Origin: CANKHA01 sp035699705
Lineage (GTDB): Bacteria; Pseudomonadota; Alphaproteobacteria; Rhizobiales; Xanthobacteraceae
NCBI GenBank assembly: GCA_035699705.1
Contig: DASSPI010000089.1
Coordinates: forward strand, 1-64,000
DNA: 64,000 bases
Direction of reading: 5' to 3'
A program made the translations under genes and the position numbers. Positions 54,422 through 63,509 of the stretch are shown in pieces; positions within the stretch are counted from its first letter, which is position 1, and every line of letters starts with the position of its first letter. The notes beneath the pieces were generated by a model. It was not told the origin of the DNA and did not search any database. It saw only the letters and a list, made by a program, of their open reading frames with translations.

Positions 54422-54757
54422 ATGCCTTACGTCGTCAATGAAAACTGCATCAAATGCAAATACATGGACTGCGTAGAGGTCTGTCCGGTGGACTGTTTCT
54501 ACGAAGGCGAGAACATGCTCGTCATCCACCCGGACGAATGCATCGATTGCGGCGTCTGCGAGCCGGAATGCCCGGTCGACGCGATCAAGCCCGATACCGA
54601 ACCCAACCTGGAAAAATGGGCCGGCTTGAACGCCGAGTTCGCAAAAATCTGGCCGAACATCACCACCAAAAAAGAGCCGCCTGCGGATGCCAAGGAGTGG
54701 GAAGGCAAGCCGGATAAAGAAAAATACTTTTCTCCGAAACCCGGTACCGGCGACTGA
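54422..54757 (+). CDS. fdxA: Seven-iron ferredoxin FdxA
   Basis: This 111-residue ferredoxin resembles Azotobacter ferredoxin I. Cys9, Cys17 and Cys50 suit the 3Fe-4S cluster and Cys21, Cys40, Cys43 and Cys46 the 4Fe-4S cluster. Cys12 and Cys25 are extra. The C-terminal half (LEKWAGLNAEFAKIWPNITTKKEPP) is the usual extension. It is a low-potential electron carrier with undefined partners. It sits between the S4 protein and carD, the conserved order. Confidence 0.96.
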   Translation: MPYVVNENCIKCKYMDCVEVCPVDCFYEGENMLVIHPDECIDCGVCEPECPVDAIKPDTEPNLEKWAGLNAEFAKIWPNITTKKEPPADAKEWEGKPDKEKYFSPKPGTGD

Positions 54758-54910
54758 ATCATTCGCGTGCCGCCCGTCGGGATAAAAACCTTGGGTGGAA
54801 GCGTGGCTTGAGCCCGGCGGAACCGAAGCGGGCGGTGGGCGATTTTAACCAAGGCCGCTATTTTGCGGGTGACGAATACGTGAATTGCAGCTTTGCAGCT
54901 CCATAAGGCT

Positions 54911-54940
54911 TTGATTTTTGGAGAAAATGTGCTATATAAT
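54911..54940 (+). promoter_or_regulatory. Sigma-70-type promoter in the fdxA-carD gap
   Basis: TTGATT at 54911-54916 and a perfect TATAAT at 54935-54940 are 18 bp apart in an A/T-rich patch that stands out from the GC-rich surroundings. Transcription would begin near 54947 and meet the hairpin at 54967 about 20 bases later, with carD starting 96 bases downstream. Confidence 0.7.
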
Positions 54941-54966
54941 AGCAATATAACGAAACCCGCAGCAGC

Positions 54967-54991
54967 GCCTCCTATTGGGGGCCTATTTTTT
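54967..54991 (+). terminator. Terminator-like hairpin or attenuator in the carD leader
   Basis: GCCTCC (54967-54972) pairs with GGGGGC (54977-54982) around a TATT loop, followed by CTATTTTTT. An outer pair GCAGCG/CGCTGC (54962-54967 and 54992-54997) competes with it. The hairpin would end a transcript of roughly 45 nt from the promoter just upstream, so it marks either a small RNA or an attenuator. Confidence 0.6.
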
Positions 54992-55042
54992 CGCTGCGTC
55001 CCCGAGGCGTCTCAATGAGGGCGTGGAACCCACGCGAAGGCA

Positions 55043-55825
55043 GTGGCAGGAAAATCGCGTCAACGAGTGAAAAAGGCCTCCGCCGGGGCTAGCCGGAGAA
55101 AAAAATCCTCCGTCACCGCCGTGCGCCAGGCCAAGAAGAAGTCAGCCGGTGCGAGCCGGCGGACACCGCAAGCTGCACGCGGCACCGCCCGCCGTGCCGC
55201 TCCCGTGGCCAAATCGGTCGTGCGCAAGCCGGCCGGTGAAGGAGCAATCCCTGGGATGACCAGCAAGAAGACTACACAACGCCAAGGTTTCAAGACCAAC
55301 GAATTTATTGTCTATCCGGCACACGGGGTTGGTCAGATTGTTGCCATCGAGGAGCAGGAAGTCGCGGGCGCCAAGCTCGAACTGTTCGTCATCAACTTCA
55401 TCAAGGACAAGATGACCTTGCGGGTTCCGACCGCCAAGATCGTCAGCGTCGGCATGCGCAAGCTCGCCGAAGGCCCGATGGTCAAGCGCGCCTTGGAGAC
55501 CCTGAAGGGCCGTGCCCGCATCAAGCGTACCATGTGGTCGCGCCGCGCCCAGGAATACGAGGCAAAGATCAACTCGGGCGACATCGTCGCCATCGCCGAG
55601 GTGGTCCGCGACCTGTTCCGTTCGGAATCGCAGCCCGAGCAGTCCTACAGCGAGCGGCAGCTCTATGAGGCGGCGCTCGACCGCCTGTCGCGCGAAATCG
55701 CGGCGGTGCAGCGCGTGACCGAGACCGAAGCGGTGAAGGAGATCGAAGCCGCTCTCGCCAAGGGTCCGCGCCGCGGACCGAAACCGGCTGAAGACGAAGC
55801 CTCGGTCGAGGAAGAAGCGGCCTGA
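55043..55825 (+). CDS. carD: CarD-family transcriptional regulator with a basic N-terminal tail
   Basis: CarD binds the RNA polymerase beta subunit and stabilises open promoter complexes. From the GTG at 55043 the protein has 260 residues. From an internal ATG at 55256 (GGAG 11 bp upstream) it would be 189, the usual length. The RNA polymerase-interacting domain starts at TNEFIVYPAHGVGQIVAIEEQEV, followed by the DNA-binding helices (KLAEGPMVKRALETLKGRARIKRTMWSRRAQEYEAKINSGDIV). The extra 71 residues are Lys/Arg/Ala/Ser-rich, with a repeated SAGASRR, like histone H1 tails. Which start is used cannot be settled from sequence alone. Confidence 0.93.
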   Translation: MAGKSRQRVKKASAGASRRKKSSVTAVRQAKKKSAGASRRTPQAARGTARRAAPVAKSVVRKPAGEGAIPGMTSKKTTQRQGFKTNEFIVYPAHGVGQIVAIEEQEVAGAKLELFVINFIKDKMTLRVPTAKIVSVGMRKLAEGPMVKRALETLKGRARIKRTMWSRRAQEYEAKINSGDIVAIAEVVRDLFRSESQPEQSYSERQLYEAALDRLSREIAAVQRVTETEAVKEIEAALAKGPRRGPKPAEDEASVEEEAA

Positions 55826-55862
55826 GCCGATATCTTCCGCCGATATCTTCCATTGAAGTTGC

Positions 55863-55890
55863 AAAGCCCGGCAGTGATGCCGGGCTTTTT
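55863..55890 (+). terminator. Rho-independent terminator after carD
   Basis: AAAGCCCGGCA (55863-55873) and TGCCGGGCTTT (55878-55888) form a perfect 11-bp stem with a GTGA loop, followed by T bases. It lies 38 bp after the stop. Just before it the 13-bp sequence GCCGATATCTTCC occurs twice in tandem. Confidence 0.92.
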
Positions 55891-55961
55891 GCTTTTGCGC
55901 CCCGAAAGCTGCGGCAGTAGCATTTGTCCGGGAAATGCTTGGCAGAGCAAAAGGGCGCGTC

Positions 55962-56945
55962 ATGTCAATTCGCAAGATCGGCCGATCGGTGCTTCGCATC
56001 GCGCTGGCGCTTTCCGCCACACTGGCGATGCCGCTCGCGACATCCGCGCAGACCTCCGGCCGCACCATCACCATCGTGGTCCCATTCACCCCGGGCACCG
56101 GTCCCGACATTCTGGCGCGCACCATTGGCGAAGAAATCCAGCGGCGCTGGAACCAGCCGGTGGTGGTCGAGAACAAGCCGGGCGCCAGCGGCAATATCGG
56201 CACCCAGATCGTCGCCCGCGCCGCGCCTGACGGTCATACCCTGCTGATGACCTCGAATCCCTTCACGGCCAACATCAGCCTGCTGAAGGACGTACCCTAC
56301 GACCCGGTCAAGAGCTTTGCGCCGATCGTCGCGCCTGGTTACGGCGTGCTGGCGCTGGCCGTGCATCCATCACTCCCCGTGACCTCGACAAAGGAATTCA
56401 TCGATTACGCAAAGGCGCGGCCGAATGAGATCGATTACGGCTCGCCCGGCATCGGCACGCCGCATCATCTCGCGATGGAATTATTCAAGCTCTCCACCAA
56501 GGTCGACCTGCGGCACATTCCCTATCGCGGCTCGGCGGGCGCCGTCACCGATCTGCTCGGCGGGCACGTCAAGGCCGGGTTCATGGCGGTGCATCTGGCG
56601 CTGCCGCTTGTACAAGGCAATCAGATTCGGCTGCTCGGCGTCGCCAGCCGGGAGCGCGCCAAGGTCGCGCCCGAACTTACGACGCTCGACGCGCAAGGCA
56701 TCACCGGGTTCGAGGTCAATCTCTGGTATGGATTGCTGGCGCCAGCCGCAACGCCGCGCGAGGCCATTCTGCGCTACAACGCGGTGGTGAACGAAATCCT
56801 GCAGCAGCCCAAGACCGTGGAAGCTTTAGCCAAACAGGGATTGACCGTCGCCGGCGGCACGCCCGAGCAATTTGGCCAATTCATCGCCGCCGATGCCGCC
56901 AGATGGCAGAAGGTGGTGAAAGAGGCGGGCATCACCGCCCAGTAA
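55962..56945 (+). CDS. Bug/TctC-type tripartite tricarboxylate transporter substrate-binding protein
   Basis: This second binding protein has 327 residues from the ATG at 55962 (AAGGG 6 bp upstream). It has a signal peptide (SIRKIGRSVLRIALALSATL, cleavage near TSAQT). The mature N terminus GRTITIVVPFTPGTGPDILARTIGEEI, the ENKPGASGNIGTQIVARAAPDGHTLLM segment and YGSPGIGTPHHLAMELFKL are classical Bug motifs, clearer than in the homologue at the left of the window. No TctA/TctB gene is adjacent, so it is an orphan receptor of unknown ligand. Confidence 0.92.
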   Translation: MSIRKIGRSVLRIALALSATLAMPLATSAQTSGRTITIVVPFTPGTGPDILARTIGEEIQRRWNQPVVVENKPGASGNIGTQIVARAAPDGHTLLMTSNPFTANISLLKDVPYDPVKSFAPIVAPGYGVLALAVHPSLPVTSTKEFIDYAKARPNEIDYGSPGIGTPHHLAMELFKLSTKVDLRHIPYRGSAGAVTDLLGGHVKAGFMAVHLALPLVQGNQIRLLGVASRERAKVAPELTTLDAQGITGFEVNLWYGLLAPAATPREAILRYNAVVNEILQQPKTVEALAKQGLTVAGGTPEQFGQFIAADAARWQKVVKEAGITAQ

Positions 56946-56981
56946 TGCCATTACCGGCGCGCGAGGATTGCTCCGCGCCGC

Positions 56982-57095
56982 TCACAAATGCCGGCATTCG
57001 CGTGTGCAGACCACGCCCGCGGGGAACAAGATGAGCGGTAGCATCGTGCCGGCGACCAGCAGCGGTAGACGCAGACACAGGGGAAGCTTATTCAT
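56982..57095 (-). CDS. Possible 37-residue membrane peptide
   Basis: A short frame starts at the ATG at 57095 and would encode MNKLPLCLRLPLLVAGTMLP, a hydrophobic stretch, then CTRECRHL. One membrane helix (about 9-29) and a Cys-rich end are visible. A weak GGCGGGA lies upstream. It may be a genuine small membrane peptide, but nothing else supports it. Confidence 0.3.
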   Translation of the reverse strand: MNKLPLCLRLPLLVAGTMLPLILFPAGVVCTRECRHL

Positions 57096-57135
57096 GGTGT
57101 CCCGCCAGCCTTGGATGCAAGCCCATGGTTGACCG

Positions 57136-57157
57136 CCCCGCAGGCGGGGGTTTTGTT
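57136..57157 (+). terminator. Possible terminator between the Bug gene and the ABC transporter
   Basis: CCCCGC pairs with GCGGGG around AG, or CCCCG with CGGGG around a four-base loop, followed by GTTTTG. It lies 190 bp after the Bug stop. The rest of the 339-bp gap (56946-57284) holds no gene apart from the doubtful minus-strand peptide. Confidence 0.45.
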
Positions 57158-57284
57158 CAGGCGTGGGCTTCCCCCCGGGCAGCAGGGATCATAGCTACGT
57201 GATGTAAATGCGGTTCTCGGCCGCCCGAAACTTTGCCGCTCATCTCATCTGATTGCCGACCTTTCCCCTGTCCGGTCCTCCCGC

Positions 57285-58207
<923 letters not shown>

Positions 58208-58211
<4 letters not shown>

Positions 58212-58969
58212 ATTTCCAGGCCGTCCGCGCGATCTACACTTTCGAAATGGCGCGCACCGGGCGCACTCTGATGCAAAGCATCGTCTCGCCGGTGCTCTCC
58301 ACCTCGCTCTATTTCGTCGTTTTCGGCGCCGCGATCGGCTCGCGCATCACCGACATCGAGGGCGTGCAATACGGCGCTTTCATCGTGCCCGGGCTGATCA
58401 TGCTGACACTGCTGACGCAGAGCGTGATGAATGCTTCTTTCGGGATCTATTTCCCGCGCTTCACCGGGACGATTTACGAGATCCTGGCGGCGCCAATCTC
58501 GGCCTTTGAGATCGTGCTGGGCTATGTCGGCGCTGCCGCCACCAAATCGGTCATCCTCGGGCTGATCATCCTCGCCACCGCGGGCTTCTTCGTGCCGCTG
58601 CGGATCGAGCATCCGCTCTGGATGATCGTCTTCCTGCTGCTCACGGCCGTGACCTTCAGCCTGCTCGGCTTCATCATCGGCCTGTGGGCGGACGGGTTCG
58701 AGAAGCTGCAGATCGTGCCGCTGCTGGTCATCACCCCGCTCACCTTCCTTGGCGGCAGCTTCTATTCCATCAGCGTGCTGCCGCCGGCGTGGCAGACGAT
58801 CACTTTGTTCAATCCGGTGGTCTATCTGATCAGCGGCTTCCGCTGGGCCTTCTTCGAGACCGCCGACGTCGGCGTCGAGATCAGCCTTGCGATGACGCTG
58901 CTATTCCTCGGCATCTGCCTGACCGTGATCTGGTGGATGTTCAAGACCGGCTATCGCCTGAAGAACTAA
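58208..58969 (+). CDS. ABC-2-type transporter permease (YadH-like)
   Basis: This 253-residue permease has six membrane helices. The conserved ABC-2 features are ARTGRTLMQSIVSPVLSTSLYFVVFGAAIG, the loop after QYGAFIVPGLIMLTLLTQSVMNASFGIYFPRFTGTIYEILAAPISAFEIVLGYVGAA, and VVYLISGFRWAFFE before the last helix. It pairs with the upstream ATPase as a homodimeric exporter. Translation is coupled by the ATGA overlap. Confidence 0.93.
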
Positions 58970-59047
58970 AGCGCGGTCCGAGAAGCCTGTCCCGGAGGCG
59001 GTCCCGGGGACGGAGACGGCTCGCCGCAAAGACTGCGCGAGACAGTC

Positions 59048-62000
59048 CTAGTGCACCCCATAGCGCGCGAAGGTCTCGGCGATACCGGGATTCAGCGCCT
59101 TGGCCGCCGAGATATCGGCTTGGCCGGGGGTCTTCTTTCCGCTCTTCATCATCGCCATGCCGCGGCCATAGAGCGCCTCGGCGATCGAGGGCCGCTGCCG
59201 CAGCAGCGCGTCGTAATCCTTGATCGCGTTCTTGAATCTGCCCATCTTCAGATGCGTGAAGCCGCGGCGGCCAAGCGCGCTCACGTTGTTGGGCTCGAGC
59301 TGCAAAACCTGATTGCAGTCCTCCAGCGCCTTCTGCATCTGGCCCGCGACCGTGCGCACCCAGCAGCGGTTGATATAGGCTTCGCTGTAATCCGGCGACA
59401 GCCGGATCACCTGACCGAAATCCTTGATCGCCCGGTCGTAGGAGCCTTTGTCGCGGTAAGCGATGCCGCGATCGTGCAGCGCCTGCACGTAACCGGAATT
59501 GAGCTTCAATGCACGGTCGAAATCCTTGATCGCGCGGTCGAGATCATGCCTGCGGTAATAGGCATTGCCGCGCTGATAGACCGCAACCGCGTTCTTCGCA
59601 TCGAGCCGCACCGTCTCGCTCAGATCATCGATTGCCGGATCCAGATCGCCGGCATTCTTGTGGATAAGGCCGCGATGGAAGTAGGCCAGCGCGTTCTTCG
59701 GTTCGAGCTCGATGACTTTGCCGAAATCGCGCAGCGCAGCCTCGGTGTTCTGGTTCGCCTTGTGGATCAGGCCGCGCTGGTAAAAGCCCGGCGCGAAGCT
59801 GCTGTTCAGCGCGATGACCTCATTGAAGTCCTGCAGCGCGCGCTCGTAATTCCCTTGATCCTGATAGATCAGCCCGCGGTCGAAATAGGCGGCGGCATGG
59901 CGCGGGTTGGCCCGCAGCGCCTGCTCGAAGCTCTCGATCGCCCGGTCATGCTCGCCCTTGTGCTTGTAGATCAGGCCGCGGCTGTAATAGGCGGCGTCGT
60001 GCAGGGGATTGATCGCTATCGCCTGCCCGAGATCTGCGATGGCGCGCTCCTGGTCGCCTTTCTGCCGGTATGCCAGCCCGCGCTGATACAGCGCGTTGTC
60101 GTTGCTGGGGTTAAGCCGCAGCGCTTCGTCAAAATCGGCGATCGCGCGTTCGGAATCGCCTTTGGCCTGATAGGCGATCCCGCGCTCATACAGCGCCGCG
60201 TCGTAAGCCGGATTGATCTTGATGGCCTGGTCGAAATCCCTGATGGCGCGGTCGGCATTCCCGCTGTCGAGATAGAGCGTGGCGCGCTTGAAAAGCGCCT
60301 GGGTGTCGCGCGGATCGAGCTTGAGCAGGCCGTCGAATTCCGCGATCGCGCGTTCGACATTCCCGCTCTCGGCATAGATCTCGCCGCGGCGATAGAGCGC
60401 CAGCGCGTTCTTCGGCTCCAGCCGGGCGACCTCGTCCAGGTCTGCCAGCGCGAGGTCGTATTCGCCGGTGGCGCGATAAGCGAAAGCGCGATTGTAGAGC
60501 GCCAGCGCATTGCTCGGATCGAGCCGCACGACTTCGCTGAAATCCGCAATGGCGCGGTCATTCGCCCGGTTGGCCTGGTGGATCAGCCCGCGGTTGAGCA
60601 AGGCGCGCGTGTTGCGCGCATCCAGCCGGATCGCCTGATCAAAATCATCGATCGCGCGCTGATAGTCGCCGCGGTCCTGATAGGTCAGTCCACGGTCAAG
60701 ATAAGCCTTGTCCAGCTTCGGATTGATCCGCACCGCGGCGCCGAAACTTGCGATGGCGCTCGGATAGTCGCGCTTCTGCCGGTAGGCGAGACCGCGGTTG
60801 TAGAAGGCAAGATCGTAATTGGGATTGATTTTCACCGCCTGGTCGAAGTCGGCGATGGCGCGGTCGAGGTTGCCCTTGCTCTTGTAAGCGAGGCCGCGGT
60901 TGTAGAAGGCGAGAGCATTCTTCGGATTGATCCGCACCACCTGGCTGAAATCGGCGATCGCCTGATCGTGCAGGTCTTTGCTCTGATAGGCGCGGCCGCG
61001 AATATAGAGCGTATCGTCGTCGTTCGGGTTGATGCGGATAGCCTGGTCGAAATCGGCGATCGCCAGGTCGATCTTGCCTTTGGCGGCATGGGCGCGCCCG
61101 CGATCCTGATAGGCCGGCGCGGAGCCTGGATCGAGCTTGATCACCCGGTCGAAGTCGGCGATCGCGCGCTCGTGGTCGCCCTTGTCGCTATAGGTGCGGC
61201 CGCGTTCGCGCAGCGTCATTGCCTCATTGGCGCCGAGCCTGATTGCGGCGTCGAAGTCGGCAATGGCGGCGTCATAATCATGCTGGCCGTGCCGCAGGTC
61301 GCCGCGCTGATAGAAGGCGAGCGCGTTGCGCGCATCAAGCCGGATGGTTTCGTCGAAGTCCGCTATCGCCCGGACGATGTCGCCCTTGCCGCGGTAGATC
61401 AGCCCGCGGTTATAGACAGCCTGCGCATTCGCCGGGTGCAGGCGGATCGCCCGGCTCAGGTCGGCAATGGCCTCGTCGTTGTCGCCCTTGGCAGCCAGCA
61501 TCATGCCGCGGTTGAACAGGGCGGCGGCGTGATTCGGGTCTGTCTTGATTGCCTGGCTTAAGTCCGCCAGCGCGCGCCCGCTGTCGCCGAGGTCGCGGTA
61601 GGCCATGCCGCGGCCATTGTAGGCGGCCGCATGCTGCGGGTTGATCCGCAGCGCCTCGTCGAAATCAAGCACCGCCTGTTCGAGCCTGCCCATGGCGGCA
61701 TGGGCATTGCCGCGCTCGAAATAGGCCGGCGCATAACCCGGATCGGTCGCGATGGCGACATCAAAGTCGGCGGCAGCCCGCTGCCAGTCGCGCTTGCGGG
61801 TGTAGATGCCGGCACGGTCAACATAGGCCATGGCGAATTGCGGATTGAGCTTGATGGCCTGGCTGAAATCCGCCAGCGCGCGGTCCAGCGCACCCTTGTC
61901 ACGATGGACCAGGCCGCGGTCGCGATAGATCGCAGCCTCGCGCGGATTGGTTTTGATCACCCGATCGAAATCGGCGAGCGCGCGGTCATAATCGCCCTTG

Positions 62001-63388
62001 CCATAGCGCGCCTTGGCGCGCTGATGGACCGCGAGAAGGTTTTTTGGGTCGAGCTGGATGACGGCATCGATGTCCTCGATCGCTTTGTCGGCCTCGCCCC
62101 TGGCCAGATGGATCGTCCCGCGCTGGAACAGCGCGGGTGCATTTTTCGGATCAAGCTTGAGGACCTGGGTGAGATCGCGCAAAGCGCGGTCGTCGTCGCC
62201 TTTCTGGCGCAGGATCAAGGCGCGATTGAAATAGGCGGCAACGTTCCTGGGATCGTGACGCGTCGCTTCATCGAAATTGTCCAGCGCCTTGTCGTTGTCG
62301 CCTTTTTGCCGATAGGCCAGCCCGCGGTTATTGAAGGCGGCACCGAACCTGGAATCGAAGCGGATCGCGCGGTCGAAATCCTCGATCGCCCGGTCGATCT
62401 CGCCCCTTCTGAGCAGGACCGTGCCCCGGCCGTTGAAGGCGGGCGCGTAATTGGCTTTGATCTTGATCGCCTGGTCGAAGTCCTGCATGGCGCGTTCGAA
62501 ACGGCCTTTGCCGGCATGCGCCTCGCCGCGGTCGTGGAAGGCCGATGCCGAGCGCGGGTTGATTTTGATGGCGCGATCGAAGTCGGCGATGGCGCGATCG
62601 AAGTCCTTCTTGCTGCGGTAGGCGCTGCCGCGGCTTTCGAATACCAGGGAAAAGCCCGGATCGAGCTCCAATGCGCGGCTGAAGTCCTGGATCGCCGCGT
62701 CGTACTCGTTGCGGTCATTGTGCGCGAGGCCGCGGTTGTAGAACATCACCGCACTTTTCGAGTCGATGCGGATAGCCTCGCTGAAGTCGGCAATGGCGCG
62801 CTCCAGTTCGCCTTTCTCCTTCAGCACGATGCCGCGGTTGTAAAAGGCCAGCGCGTTGGCGGGATCGAGCTCGATCGCGCGGCTCAAGTCGACCAGCGCG
62901 CGGTCATGATCCCGCCGGTCGTAATTGATCACTCCGCGATCGAAATAAGCCGGCCCGAAGTTCGGATCGAGTTCAATGGCCCGGGCGAGATCGTCGAGCG
63001 CGCGGTTATAATCGCGCTTGTCGTAGTAAGCATTGGCGCGCTGGTAAAAGGCGTGGACATTTTGCGGGTCGAGCTTGATGGCCTGGTTGAGATCCTCGAA
63101 GGCGCCGATCGGGTCGGCCTTTTTCCGGCGCAGGGCGCCGCGGTTGGCATAAGCAGCGGCCAAATCGAGGGGAGGCAGCCTGCGCGCGTTGATGGCGTTG
63201 GTGCAGCCCGCAATGGCGGCGTCACCGGAGCCGCGCCGGCAGGTATCCCAATCCTCATCGAAGGCGGCGGGGGCGGCGATCACCGTCGCCAGCAGCAGAG
63301 CTGAAACCGGCAAAAGCCGGAACAGCGGGTGCCGCGCTGCGAGCAGCGCGAGCGCAACGGCCGGTCGAACGGCAGGCTTCTGGCGCAT
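59048..63388 (-). CDS. Secreted giant tetratricopeptide-repeat protein with forty TPR units
   Basis: From the ATG at 63388 the product is 1446 residues. The N terminus is basic, then hydrophobic (FRLLPVSALLLATVIAAPAA), so it is exported or membrane-anchored. DEDWDTCRRGSGDAAIAGCT follows, the Cys-pair opening common in rhizobial TPR proteins. From about residue 78 to 1437 I count forty 34-residue units without gap or insertion. Each is close to AFYNRGLAYRQKGDYDRAIADFDQAIKINP, and the last two or three are more divergent. The chain ends about nine residues after the last unit. TPR arrays bind peptides or assemble complexes; no partner is evident. A longer upstream frame to 63472 lacks a signal peptide at its start. 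Confidence 0.92.
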   Translation of the reverse strand: MRQKPAVRPAVALALLAARHPLFRLLPVSALLLATVIAAPAAFDEDWDTCRRGSGDAAIAGCTNAINARRLPPLDLAAAYANRGALRRKKADPIGAFEDLNQAIKLDPQNVHAFYQRANAYYDKRDYNRALDDLARAIELDPNFGPAYFDRGVINYDRRDHDRALVDLSRAIELDPANALAFYNRGIVLKEKGELERAIADFSEAIRIDSKSAVMFYNRGLAHNDRNEYDAAIQDFSRALELDPGFSLVFESRGSAYRSKKDFDRAIADFDRAIKINPRSASAFHDRGEAHAGKGRFERAMQDFDQAIKIKANYAPAFNGRGTVLLRRGEIDRAIEDFDRAIRFDSRFGAAFNNRGLAYRQKGDNDKALDNFDEATRHDPRNVAAYFNRALILRQKGDDDRALRDLTQVLKLDPKNAPALFQRGTIHLARGEADKAIEDIDAVIQLDPKNLLAVHQRAKARYGKGDYDRALADFDRVIKTNPREAAIYRDRGLVHRDKGALDRALADFSQAIKLNPQFAMAYVDRAGIYTRKRDWQRAAADFDVAIATDPGYAPAYFERGNAHAAMGRLEQAVLDFDEALRINPQHAAAYNGRGMAYRDLGDSGRALADLSQAIKTDPNHAAALFNRGMMLAAKGDNDEAIADLSRAIRLHPANAQAVYNRGLIYRGKGDIVRAIADFDETIRLDARNALAFYQRGDLRHGQHDYDAAIADFDAAIRLGANEAMTLRERGRTYSDKGDHERAIADFDRVIKLDPGSAPAYQDRGRAHAAKGKIDLAIADFDQAIRINPNDDDTLYIRGRAYQSKDLHDQAIADFSQVVRINPKNALAFYNRGLAYKSKGNLDRAIADFDQAVKINPNYDLAFYNRGLAYRQKRDYPSAIASFGAAVRINPKLDKAYLDRGLTYQDRGDYQRAIDDFDQAIRLDARNTRALLNRGLIHQANRANDRAIADFSEVVRLDPSNALALYNRAFAYRATGEYDLALADLDEVARLEPKNALALYRRGEIYAESGNVERAIAEFDGLLKLDPRDTQALFKRATLYLDSGNADRAIRDFDQAIKINPAYDAALYERGIAYQAKGDSERAIADFDEALRLNPSNDNALYQRGLAYRQKGDQERAIADLGQAIAINPLHDAAYYSRGLIYKHKGEHDRAIESFEQALRANPRHAAAYFDRGLIYQDQGNYERALQDFNEVIALNSSFAPGFYQRGLIHKANQNTEAALRDFGKVIELEPKNALAYFHRGLIHKNAGDLDPAIDDLSETVRLDAKNAVAVYQRGNAYYRRHDLDRAIKDFDRALKLNSGYVQALHDRGIAYRDKGSYDRAIKDFGQVIRLSPDYSEAYINRCWVRTVAGQMQKALEDCNQVLQLEPNNVSALGRRGFTHLKMGRFKNAIKDYDALLRQRPSIAEALYGRGMAMMKSGKKTPGQADISAAKALNPGIAETFARYGVH

Positions 63389-63509
63389 AGGTCCGGTAGC
63401 CACGACCCCACCCCAACACGAAGACAGCGACGATGGCCGGTACGTGACGCCGGGCCGTGGAAGCAACGTCAAACGGTTGAGCTGGTTCCGTTTTACGTCG
63501 TCTCCACTA

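Noticed and set aside
54758..54910. Possible gene between fdxA and carD
   Set aside because: All frames are short and interrupted. The region only shows G/C-rich spacer before the A/T-rich promoter patch.
59051..63304. Very long open frames (836 and 557 codons) on the plus strand opposite the TPR protein
   Set aside because: They are antisense shadows produced by the repeated codon pattern of the TPR units in GC-rich DNA. The minus-strand product is a clear TPR protein with a signal peptide.
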